From contig SRSI01000078.1 in assembly GCA_005656395.1 (NCBI GenBank), positions 1,054,001 through 1,118,000 of the forward strand: a stretch of 64,000 nucleotides of DNA, written 5' to 3'. The number at the start of each line of letters is the position of its first letter. Within the stretch, counting starts at the first letter, position 1. The position numbers and the translations under genes were made by a program. The stretch is from Strongyloides papillosus (taxonomy: Eukaryota; Nematoda; Chromadorea; Rhabditida; Strongyloididae). The notes beneath the pieces are model-generated. The model saw nothing but the letters and a program-made list of their open reading frames with translations, made no database searches and was not told the DNA's origin. Below are positions 50,829 through 60,946 of this stretch, piece after piece.

Positions 50829-51363
50829 TTAATCGTACTTGAAAATTGAACATGTTAGTTTTTCTGATCCATCAACACAGTATGTATCCAGTGATGTTGT
50901 GAAGAAAAAGTCCTTACTTGGACCGCATGATACAATAAAATCATCAGTTTCATTGAAAAAGGATCTTGCTGCTTCATAAATATTTTCTTGAGCTTTAGTT
51001 GAATCATCATGGATATTCTACAAAGAAAAATACAGTATTTATACATTTTTAGTTAAGATTTTTACTTACAGTAAGTATGAGTTTTCGCAATGAAGGATTA
51101 GTACATCTTTCATCAGCAGGTTGTTTTGAGATGATTGCTCTTCTTTTACGTTTCCCTCCGCATGGTGAGGAACAACATGGTTGTGGGCAACTGGGAATTG
51201 GAATTTGGAGTGCAGGAATTGATATACACGTCATTTGTGGTTGTGGAAGTGAAGGCATGCAACCACATCCACAACCTCCACCACCTCCACCGCCACCAAA
51301 GAATATTGCCTTTGTGGAAGCGATTGAGAAGAGGACAAGACATAAAGCAGCTAACTTATTCAT
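50829..51363 (-). CDS. Ground-like (GRL) domain secreted protein
   Basis: Exons 51363-51070 and 51017-50829 (52 bp phase-0 intron) encode 160 aa. A signal peptide (1-19) is followed by a Gly/Cys stretch (FFGGGGGGGGCGCGC), a Pro/Cys-rich segment (CPQPCCSSPCGGKRKRR) and a ground-like domain (PF04155 type). The domain runs from ERCTNPSLRKLILT through NIHDDSTKAQENIYEAARS and IVSCGPSKDFFF to YCVDGSEKLTCSIFKYD. The spaced Cys and final C-x-I/V-F fit the family. Ground-like proteins are nematode-specific, hedgehog-related secreted proteins expressed in epidermis and glia and tied to cuticle and extracellular matrix. KRKRR is a possible furin-like cleavage site releasing the domain. A paralogue faces it head-to-head at 52208. 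Confidence 0.9.
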
Positions 51364-52207
51364 TTTTAAAACTAAAATAAAAGATGGTTTTAAAAAAAGT
51401 TAAATAATTCGGAAAATTTATACATTATAAAAAATATGAATAGAGATTTATATATTAAAAAAAAAATTTTTATAAATGTTAGTAAAAATAATTTTTTAAA
51501 TCTTTTATACCAATCAAAATATTATTCTGTGTTCTATTTTGAAAACACGGATCTCGTAAATATTTTAACTTGTTTTTTATGTTTGTCTATAAACATTTGA
51601 TGTAATCATTGGCCATCCTGTTGTGCCATGTTTATAATCATCACTTGAGGGCATATTTTCTTTGATTGTTTTCACTAATTAATATTTATTTTTAAGAAAT
51701 TCTTAACTACGTCAGATGTCTGACAAATAGTAATGTTGTTTTGTATGCTTGCAATTCAATCTACATACATATAGGAATTTTTTATTTGAATTTATTTTTG
51801 TGGAAAAAAAGAAAATGGAATATAATGGATATATTAACGAGTATTTTTTACTAAAAAAAACAAGTTATAAAATTTGTAGTCAATCTCATAAATTGTTTTA
51901 ATATAAATAAATATTTTTAATTTTTTACTACATTTTTTTAGAAAAAAAATTATATGAAGCAGCAATCTTTTTGTAACAGACTTTGATGACTCATCAACTA
52001 CAATTTTGATCCAATACTTACAAAAAATCCTCGCTTCTTTAAAAAAATATAATTGATTATCCATTTAAATTATTTATAACACATAATTTTTTATGTTACC
52101 AATATTTCTACTAAAAAAATTAATTCTAGGAATCTGGAATTTGATTAGTGTATCTAGATTTGTTACGTCATAATAAACAAAATAAATAATATAAAAATAT
52201 AAACTAT
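51364..52207. promoter_or_regulatory. Shared intergenic region of the head-to-head GRL pair
   Basis: About 840 bp separates the two starts and probably carries both promoters. It includes a less AT-rich stretch near 51590-51660. A minus-strand low-complexity frame (51834-52064) is not called. Confidence 0.4.
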
Positions 52208-52748
52208 ATGAAACATATTTTAGTTATGATTATGAAAAATATTGTAATCATAATATCAATTTTTCCTCTACTTGAATCGTGTTTTTTAGGTGGAGGTGGA
52301 TGTGGTTGTGGATGTTTACCTAGACTTCCACCACCGGAATTTACGTGTGTATCTGTTCCTGTACTAAAACTTTCGTTACCAACATGTACAACACCGTGTT
52401 GTCCACCTGGCCCATCATTTAGTCCATGTGGTAAAAGAAAAAAGCGAAAGATAAGTTTATATGAGAGAGATTTTGATTGCACAGATAGCTTATTACGTCA
52501 AATCATTCTTCAGGTAAAGTTATATAATAAATAAAAAAAATTAATTTTAATTTCTATAGAATCTAAAAAATAATACAATGTTATCAGTCCATTATATATC
52601 AATGGCACTTAAAGAATTTTATGGATATAACAATACTTTTGGAGTTAACTGTGGATCACGAAAAGATTTTTTTTATTCCACAACAATGAATAATTATTGT
52701 TTTGAGGGTAATGAAAAAATACTCTGTGGCGTTTTTAAGTATAACTAG
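52208..52748 (+). CDS. Ground-like (GRL) domain secreted protein, paralogue
   Basis: Exons 52208-52513 and 52560-52748 (46 bp phase-0 intron) encode 164 aa. The plan is the same as in its neighbour: signal peptide, GGGGCGCGC, Pro/Cys segment (CTTPCCPPGPSFSPCGKRKKRK), then a ground-like domain (DCTDSLLRQIILQ to YCFEGNEKILCGVFKYN). The intron is at the same place after the first helix, and exon 2 is exactly 189 bp in both genes. Without splicing the domain would be cut in half. Start choice among Met1, Met7 and Met9 is open, since all leave a signal peptide. GKRKKRK may be a processing site. Confidence 0.9.
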
Positions 52749-52941
52749 AAATGATCCTCAATAGTATTTTAACACCTTCTATAAACTATTAAAACATTTA
52801 AATTGATAAGATAACAAAATTGTTAATATAAAAGACAATTTTATTGTATCTTATATTTAATTATGCTTATATTTATTTTTCTATAAATTTTTTTTATTGA
52901 TTTGTTAAATTTATATACGAAAATATTTTTTCATTATAAGA

Positions 52942-53352
52942 ATGTCGAAAGTTCAGAATTTTGATAAAAGACCTGATAATATATGTCTTTTTTATGTTGA
53001 AGTTATATCTTGTTATGATAAAAATCAGGATTTTGATATGTCTTTTGAATGTCAACAAGGAACAGCGTTGAAGATTTCATTGCATTTTACAAATGAAAAT
53101 AAATGCTATGTATCAGCATATCCAGAAAAACATCTTTCCTGGAAGAATAAGTATTTTTTATTAAATTGGAATGAAAAAATAATTGTTTTTGAAGTTCAAA
53201 ATTTTCGTGGCTCATTTACATGTAGAATAAATAGAATACCTATTTTTAGATTATTTATTAGAGCATTTGAAAATATAAAAGCTGTTAAGGTTGTTGGAAA
53301 TGTTAAAATTAATGTAGCATGTCTTGTTAATAAAGATATTACTAACTTATAA
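52942..53352 (+). CDS. Galectin-like protein lacking sugar-binding residues
   Basis: A single exon of 136 aa. Its strand pattern looks like a galectin: DFDMSFECQQGTALKISLHF, then a late stretch VFEVQNFRGSFTCRINRIPI and AVKVVGNVKI, where galectins have VNG-x-x-x-C-x-F-x-HRI and L-x-I-x-GDV. The carbohydrate contacts H-x-NPR, the W and the W-G-x-E-x-R are not present. It sits 590 bp before a clear galectin gene on the same strand, which supports a diverged duplicate. There is no signal peptide, as usual for galectins. It may still be a protein-binding fold. The family call is moderate; the gene itself is likely because the frame is fully open and codon use is normal. Confidence 0.5.
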   Translation: MSKVQNFDKRPDNICLFYVEVISCYDKNQDFDMSFECQQGTALKISLHFTNENKCYVSAYPEKHLSWKNKYFLLNWNEKIIVFEVQNFRGSFTCRINRIPIFRLFIRAFENIKAVKVVGNVKINVACLVNKDITNL

Positions 53353-53953
53353 TAAAATTACTGAATATTTTCTTTTATTTTTTATTAAAAATTATAATCA
53401 AATATAAATAATATATGATTTCTCTATTTAATTATATTAAAATCACAATAAATCCAAACTTTCTAAAAATATAAATGAACATGCAAAATTAATTATTAAT
53501 AATATTATAAGATCATTGACAAAATTATGCTAATTAGTAGTAAATTTTGCTTTAGAAAATATGACTCACTGAAGCAAACATAATAAGAAATATTTTGAAA
53601 TATTTTTATTTGTAAAATAATGTAAAAGAATTAATAATATTATATAATTTTATATCAAACATCTTAACGACACAATCATATATGATATTGATAAAAGTAA
53701 ACATTATTAGTTTGCCTTTTTACTTTTATCATTATTCTAACAATTATATTTCCTAGTAATTTTAGTTTTATTTTATCACATAAATGTATATGTATTCGTC
53801 ATAAAATTATTCATACAGTAAAATAGAGAAAAAAATAAGTAAAGAAGTTATATATATATCGATAAGAAATTTTTTTATCTATGTTTAAAAGTTTATTCGA
53901 AAAGGTATAAAATTTAAAGGAAAGATGTTTAATTTTCATATTATTATTTTATA
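53353..53953. other. Intergenic, no gene seen
   Basis: AT-rich 600 bp between the two galectin-type genes and presumably the promoter of the second. Confidence 0.4.
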
Positions 53954-54788
53954 ATGCATATTATAGATAACCCCGTAAGTTTTGAATGCTAGTTTTATTT
54001 TTAATATTTTTTAGCCTATTCCATTTTCAACACCAATTTTGAGAGGATTTCCAACACATGGAAAAATAAAAATTCATGGTGAACCATTTTGTGGGTATAG
54101 TAAAGGCTTTGTCGTTGAATTATTTGCTGGCAATGAAATCGCTTTGCATCTAAACGCAAGATTTGGAGCTTGTGGTGAGCATAAGCTTATTGTTAACTCT
54201 AATAGATGTGGTAGATGGGAACATGAAGATAGACATCACAATCCATTTAAACTTGACCACCATTTTCATCTTAAAATAAAAAATCATGGATCACATTTTT
54301 CGATTCATGTTAATGATCATCATGTCTGTCATTTTCATCATAGAATTGATCCATGCAATATTACAGCATTAGGTATTAAAGGAGATGTTAGAGCTTTCAA
54401 AATTCATTTTGAAGAATTTCCACATCATAATGGTGGTGGAGTTCAAATTGGAGGTTATTCAGAAGCACCACCACCATATGTAACAGGTATTGGTGGTGGA
54501 GTAACACCAAAACCAGTCTACCCAGGTGGTATTGGTTCTGGAGCAGCCCCTGGTTATGTTGGTAGCATAGGATCAGGAGCAGTCCCTGGTTATGTTGGTG
54601 GAATAGGCTCAGGAGCTACACCTAGTTATGTTGGTGGAATCGGAAGTGGAGTTGTCCCAGGGATGCCACAACCACCAGTGGTAGTTGGTCAACCAGGGCC
54701 ACCACCTGTTGTTGTTATAGAAGAAGATAGACACCACCATCATCATCATGGATTATTACATGATTTATTCCATCATCATCATCACTAA
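53954..54788 (+). CDS. Galectin with C-terminal Gly/Pro repeats and His-rich tail
   Basis: Exon 1 (53954-53974) encodes MHIIDNP. A 40 bp phase-0 intron leads to exon 2 (54015-54788), for 264 aa in total. Residues about 8-147 are a galectin carbohydrate domain with HLNARF (H-x-N-x-R, Pro replaced by Ala), IVNSN, WEHEDR (W-x-x-E-x-R) and HHRIDPCNITALGIKGDV. All core beta-galactoside contacts except the Pro are kept. The domain is unusually His-rich. From about 148 comes a Gly/Pro region with tandem units of the form IGSGAxPGYVGG (about 169-220), a proline patch, and a tail with runs of six and five His (about 246-264). Galectin-3 has a comparable PGY-rich self-association tail but at its N terminus. 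Metal binding by the His runs is plausible but untested. Confidence 0.85.
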
Positions 54789-54859
54789 AATTACTAAAGC
54801 ATTTGTCACAATAAAGATTAATTTTTAAATCAGAAATTAACATTGAATTTTGTATATAT

Positions 54860-55028
54860 AAAATTTGAGTAAAAGCAGTTGACTTCTATGATACAGTTAA
54901 TATGAACTAATAAAAATATCTACTAAATATAAAATAAACCATATTTAGTTATCGTTACTAAAAAATGATGGCTTCCTACATATTTAATGAATTTACTCCC
55001 AACTAATGTATAAAACGAATGTAAAATT
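54860..55028 (-). repeat. Dispersed repeat copy C, left part
   Basis: Reverse-complement match to about 49965-50100 of copy B (ATATCTACTAAATATAAAAT, AATGATG, ACATAT, CTAATGT). The match stops at 55028, where the terminal-inverted-repeat element begins, and resumes at 56698. Confidence 0.6.
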
Positions 55029-56697
55029 CACCCAAAATTTAAAACTGTCGTTTTGACAGAAATTGAACAAATATGGGTTATAGTGTGGAATTCTGCCATT
55101 TTGACTACAAATTAATTTATTGTTAATTGGTTCCACATTATATATATAAAATATATATCAGATTTTAAAGAAATGCCCTAGGTATTTTTCTTTAAATATT
55201 TGATTTTTTTTAAAAAAATGTAGATACAGTCAAAAAGACAAATTACTTTTTTTTGTTATTTGGAATATATTTTTGTGAAGAATCTATAGACATTTTTTAA
55301 GAAAAGTACTAAACGTTTTTTAAAATTTTATAGCATTTTTGTTAAAAATGTACATACAGTCGAAAGGACATACATACTTTTTATATTACTTGTTATACAT
55401 TTTTATAAATTATAAGTTTGTTTTTTAATATGAAATTATGTATAACTAATGCAAAATACATGCTTTTTTTATGAATTGAAGTATATATAATATAAAAATG
55501 TATATGAATCTGTTCAAAACTACAAGTGATAAAATAAAACCCCCATGATTTTTGAGAATGCCTTAAGAAAGAATAAAAGTAGAAGAAAAATATTATAAAT
55601 GTGAACCTTAATTACAATAAAAATTTTAAGAAAGATAAAATTAATTAATTATGATTGTTATAGACAATAATTACACATCAAAAGTAATAAATTATGGATA
55701 TTATCATTTAGATATATAGTATCTTTTGAAACATTTCTTTTGTAATTTTCATACAATAATTTAATAAAATTGTAAATAATAGTTATTTAAAAAGGTTTAT
55801 AATTATTAAAACAATAAAATAAATACTTATTGTTTTAAAAAATAACTTTATGATCACTTAAAATTTTTTAAAATCACTCACGTTCTTGAACTTTGTTAAT
55901 TTAAAAAAATTTTTGTTAAAAATAGATTAAATTAATTAAAAATGTGATAATAATAAAAAATAATGAAACATTACTTAAAGACAGTGTTAGTTGTAAAAAC
56001 GTAATTATTACATATAAAATTTATTATTTCAAAGTTTACAAATTACGATCTTTCGTATATTTTATGAAAAATATAAAAGATTGACAATTTTTGTTGATTT
56101 TTTGGCATTATTTCCTTTTGTGTCAGTCGTTTTAACTTGTATAGAATCACTATTTAGTATAGTTAATTTAATAAAAAAAGCAAGTCTAATGTTTAAGACT
56201 GATCATACATTTATGTTAAAATAACTATTCACTTTTTAAAAAATGTATGGTAAGTTATAAGAAATGTATGTCCACTTTTATATGAAATATATAGGTAATG
56301 TCGTTTTGACAAAGTATGCACATTTTCTAAGAAATGTATACACATTTCATAAAAAACATGGCAAATTAATATAACAAGTATGTAAGTCATTTCGACGTCA
56401 TATACAGTTATGACAATTTACATATTTGTTTTTAAAAAAATATACAATACATTTTTTGAAAAATTCATAAATAATAATAAATAAAATTATACGATTTTAT
56501 GACAATGTTACCTCATTTTGTTTTTAAGTGATTTGACATTTATGATAATTGTTGTATTAATTTTTTTAAGTTGAGTATACTTAGAATATTTAAGATCAGT
56601 AACATTTGTTAATAAAATAAATGAATATTTCATTTTTCTAACACTATATCTGAGGGTTATAGTGTATATGTTGAACGACAGTTTTCATTTTTGAGTG
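55029..56697. mobile_element. Non-autonomous DNA element with terminal inverted repeats
   Basis: The left end CACCCAAAATTTAAAACTGT-CGTT (55029-55052) matches the reverse complement of the right end, CACTCAAAAATGAAAACTGT-CGTT (56697-56674), at 21 of 24 positions. Inside, longer imperfect inverted arms occur at about 55190-55400 and 56220-56410. An 11 bp motif GTC-N5-GAC recurs at 55047, 55229, 55359, 56300 and 56386. There is no transposase frame, so any movement would need enzyme supplied elsewhere. The element interrupts dispersed repeat copy C, and copies A and B show the uninterrupted site. Flanks offer only TT as a possible target duplication, so the superfamily is not assigned. Confidence 0.6.
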
Positions 56698-56905
56698 TTG
56701 TTTCTTCACTAATTCATCCCTATTTTTGGCAAGAACTATTGAATTGATGAAAGAGTGGGTCCTACATGACAATAGTTGGACATGAATAAAGCAATAAAAA
56801 CTTCTACTATTTAAAATTAACAAAAACGAACGCCTTTCAGATTTTGAATTCTAATGATTGCAGTTTATTCCAAAGAGAACTGACAAACTGTTAACAATTA
56901 ATATC
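56698..56905 (-). repeat. Dispersed repeat copy C, right part
   Basis: Reverse-complement match to about 49720-49940 of copy B: shared CATTTTTGG/CTATTTTTGGC, CTACA-GACAAT, GGACATGAA, AACAAAAAC, TTTTGAATTCTAA and GTTTATT blocks. It continues copy C after the inserted element. Confidence 0.65.
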
Positions 56906-57596
56906 AATGTGTTGATCTTAATGGTTTTGCTTTATAATAATAATAATATTAGCTAAGGCGTAATTATATTACTTTAATTTTATTTAGTTTTGAGCAAACA
57001 TTTATTTTTAGATACCTAATTGTATATAATTTATTAAATAAAAATTAGACTTTGCAATCAATAAGGTTGTATTTCATGTATCTTGTTACTTTCTTTAATA
57101 ATAAAGCTAATAAAGAACACGACATTTTGGAAGAAGCAATTTCTTGTCTATAAAAGTAGAAAACGATATTAAGTATTATTTTCCATACTACATTGATTTT
57201 GAAGTTTTCAGCGTCACCTTATTTCAGAAGTCAAATGTATATTTTTAAATTCCAAGAAATTTTATTTTATGTTTTTAACGAATATTATTATTTGGATGGA
57301 TATATATAATACTTTTAATTTAAATATTCACTTTAAAACATCATTAAATTTTTCGATATTTATGTACTGAAAATCAAACTAAATGGATATATTAAGAACA
57401 AAATTATCTTTATTCTGTAGTATTCCTAAAAAATAACTAAGTTTACCAAACAAATATAATATTTTGTGAAAGATAATAATGTTTCAAATATTTTTAACTT
57501 TTTAAATAATGTATTATTATTAAATAAAATGAATCAATGTAAGAAATTTAAAATTATACTTTAGAAGTGCGCGTGAACTATAGAAGAAAAGATAAA
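56906..57596. other. Intergenic, no gene seen
   Basis: AT-rich 3' flank of the coiled-coil gene. No frame or repeat supported. Confidence 0.4.
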
Positions 57597-59238
57597 TTAA
57601 AAAAAGTTATCTTCAATATTTTGTAAACTATTCATATCATCATTATAGCTATCATCTATCTTAATTTTAATTTTTTCTAGTTTTACACATTCAGTTAAAA
57701 GTATCTTTTCAATTTCATTCAATTTTTGGTTCTTTTGCTCATACTTTGCTCTTGCATCTTCCAAAAATATCCTAGCATTGTCAATTTCTCTTGCATACTT
57801 TTCTAGTGTCTCTGCTTCTGATCTTATTCTTGTTATATCCATACTTTTTTGCATTTGAAACTTCTGATTCTCCTCCTCTATGAAAGCTCTCTCATTCATA
57901 ACCCTAATTAACAAATCATGTTGTTTTGTTAAAAAATTTGTTTTTAATCTCTCAAGCTCAATCTTTTGTTTTTCAATCTTATCTAATATCTCTAATTTTG
58001 ATCTTTGAAAATAGTTTATGTCAATTTTTAATTTTCTACGATCTTCCTCAAGACGAGATCTCTCAATTTTTATTAAATTTTTTTGTTCTTCATAAATAAT
58101 TTTTAAATTTTGATGTAATCTGTCAATATCCTTTTTCTCTATTATCCTATTCTTTGCTTCTTCTCCAAATTGTTCTTGCTGTAGCTCTAATTGTTCTTTG
58201 AGGATATGTCGAGTTTGCTCTTGGTATTCCTTAAAAGTATCAGTTACAAAATTCAATTCATCTTTCAATGTATTTACTGTGAAAGATGCTTTTTCTAGTT
58301 GATTTTTTAATTCGTTAAATTGCCTTCAAGAGAAAAATATTAATACTAAAAAGTAGAAATAACCTACTCATTATCATTCGCTTTAAGAGCTTTTATTTGC
58401 GCCTCCTTTTCAATTACTTCTATTTGGTGTTTTAGTTCTTTTTTATGTTCTTCTTTTAAATTTTCCAATTCTTGTTCATGAGATTCTTTTAAATTACCTA
58501 TGTCTTTTGTATATTTTTTTTGCAAATTTTCATACATTATTTTCCATTCCTCTGCCTCATCTTGAGAACTTCTAACTTCATATTTTAAAGAGGATATCTC
58601 TTTTTTTAACGATGATATTGTTTGTTCCAGTATCTGAACATGTTCGTCATCGACATCTTTATTATTTAATGAAGATCCTTTATAACCGCCACTTGATAAA
58701 TTTCTTTTGGTATCATTCTTATTTGTTAACTCAGTATCATTGAAAGGACATGCAAAATTGACACTTTTTGTAGTTTTAGATGTTTGGAATAGACTATTTA
58801 AGATATCGGAGGATTCTGTACCTGTATTTTTTTCTGATCCTTTGATAAAATCTTTGTTGAGTGGATTTTTGCGTGTTTGCGAGAATGATGACAAAGTTGA
58901 ATCGATACTTTGTAAAGCCTGTTTTTGTTTTGATACATCATTTTTTGTTGTCAATTTTTCTTGGTCAGTATTTGATGTTATACTTGATAATAAATCATCA
59001 AATGTGGTTCTTGATCTCTAAAATTTTGATATTAATAGAAAAATAATGTACTATGAAACAAATGAAATATGAATTAAAATAAAAATAATTTTTACAGAAA
59101 TAGCCTATTAAACTTAACTTATGTTAGCATTATTACGATGTAATATTTAAATAAAAAAAATACCTTTTTATTGTCACCAAACAATTCTCCAATTAAGCTT
59201 TTGTTAGATTCCTCGCCAGTATCAAAAAAACTGGTCAT
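57597..59238 (-). CDS. Coiled-coil protein, possibly FBF1/DYF-19-like
   Basis: Exons 59238-59164, 59017-58368 and 58323-57597 (phases 0 and 2) encode 483 aa. The N-terminal quarter is Ser/Asn-rich with short hydrophobic-acidic pieces (MTSFFDTGEE, SLIGELFGDNKK, TFDDLLSSI). From about residue 125 to 465 the protein is an almost continuous coiled coil, rich in E, K, Q and L, with a conserved-looking stretch HDLLIRVMNERAFIEEENQK. The layout recalls Fas-binding factor 1, known in C. elegans as DYF-19, a ciliary transition-fibre protein. Coiled coils resemble one another easily, so this identity is weak inference. A centrosomal or Golgi coiled-coil role is possible too. The gene model itself is firm. 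Confidence 0.7.
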
Positions 59239-60346
59239 AATAAGCAACAGAGTACTGGATAAATATCATTCATATGTTAAAATATCTGTGTAAAAATTAT
59301 CTCCAAAATTTCTTCATTAAATAATAATTTTTTTTAAAATAAAGTTAATGATAAATATTGTAACGATTCTAATTTTATATAAAACTTTTGATATTTCTTT
59401 CAAACTATTGTACGAGATGTGTTGTAGTTGTTATAAGGTCATCTTGTTGTCATGGAAATAAAGCATTAAATAAAAATATTGAAAGAAAACAAATATTAAG
59501 TATTGTCTAGTTATACCTTTTTTAATTATCAACCTAATATGATTACCTTTATTTTTATATTAAAAACGTTAAACAGGTATTAATAGTTTGCAATCTACAT
59601 ATATTATGTAATAATTTACTTAAAATACTTTTTCAAAATTAAAAATAATATGAAAATTAATAATCCGTTTGTTATTAATTATTATTTATGTATGAAGTAA
59701 CATATCTAATCACTGACTTCAGATCATAGAAATTTAAAAATTTAATTTAAAATAGTTGGTGATTCAAAAGTTTATCACATTTTAGAACCATTCTTAAATA
59801 TTTATACATTTAAAAAGAATCAGATAAATAAATGATTTATCGGTGTTATTATAGATTATTCGAAGTCTAATTCAAAATTTCAATAATAGAAATTGTTAAT
59901 TCAAATTATAATCATTTTCTTAGAAAAGTATAAGATCAAAGTATCATAAAAGTATAATCTTATTCATACAATGTCTTTTATCCATGAAAAATAATTTTAA
60001 TGATTATTTAAATCAAATATAAACTACAAAATATAACATATCTTCTAGGATATATAAATTTCAAGTTTATTAGTAATTAAAATATATATAACTTGTTTAT
60101 ATTGTGTATTCTAAATAGTTTGTCAAACGATTATGTATTTCTGATCGAAATACTATAGTTTTTATTTAAATAAGAAATATAATATTTTAAATTAAGTAAT
60201 ATTTATCTTAAAAATTAAATAAACTTTTTTTACGAAAATAAAATATTTAAAAAAAATTCTATATAGAATTTTTAAATATTCCAATTGTCTTCAAGAACCA
60301 TAGAAAGTTTCCAAATTCTAATTAAAAAAATTATCTCAAAATGCAA
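59239..60346. other. Intergenic, no gene seen
   Basis: AT-rich 1.1 kb between two minus-strand genes. The distance argues against an operon. Confidence 0.45.
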
Positions 60347-60946
60347 TTATTTTTCATTATTAGCTGTATTAAAAAATCTTTGAATTTTAACATAGTTCTA
60401 AAAAAATAATATTGAGTTTTTATGATTAACAACAATATGATTAACATACTTGTGGAGTGGTAGTAAAACGTATAGTTCTTCCACTAGGAATAATTATAAA
60501 ATCTCCTTTTTCAACATAGATACGTATCCATTGATCTTCTTCTTTCTCAATATCATAGTAGCAACTTCCATCAAGAATCAAACTGACGGTGTCAACAGAT
60601 TTTACAATTGGCTCGCATAATAATTCAAGCTAGAGAATATTAAAGATGTAATTAAAAATAAAATTTGTCTTACCTTTTCTTCAAGATCTGGTGTTTCCTT
60701 AGAAAGTACAAACATATCTGAAGCATTACAATTTTTTTCACTCTTAACAGATGAAATTCTTTTTTTAAGAGCTTGTGTATCAGCAAGGTCAACTTTATAT
60801 TGTTGGACTCCTGTTAAAGATTTTAATTGATCTAAAGTTATTGTTTTTGGTGGATAAACATGATGTGGTAGTCTCATGTCACCACAAGGGTATGGTTCCA
60901 TGAACCAAACCTGCATATTTCTAGGAGTATTTGTAGAACTGAACAT
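60347..60946 (-). CDS. Acireductone dioxygenase homologue, predicted catalytically inactive
   Basis: Exons 60946-60674, 60629-60450 and 60397-60347 (all phase 0) encode 167 aa. The cupin fold of ARD (methionine salvage) is clear: MQVWFMEPYP...MRLPHH near the start, then SLILDGSCYYDIEKEEDQWI and IYVEKGDFIIIPSG in exon 2, and NYVKIQRFF in exon 3. Active enzymes bind Fe/Ni through H-x-H-x3-E (before the ILDGS strand) and a later His (YHRF). Here the four aligned positions are Ile99, Lys101, Thr105 and Ile144, so the metal site is gone. The C-terminal segment after the RFF strand is also shorter than in ADI1. Intact frame and splice sites suggest a maintained pseudoenzyme rather than a dead gene. 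As I recall, C. elegans homologues are also annotated as probably inactive. Confidence 0.88.

Noticed and set aside
51077..51403. Plus-strand frame of 108 codons over the GRL gene
   Set aside because: It is antisense to the signal-peptide and Gly/Cys exon of a clear ground-like protein; its Pro/His runs are the complement of Gly/Cys codons.
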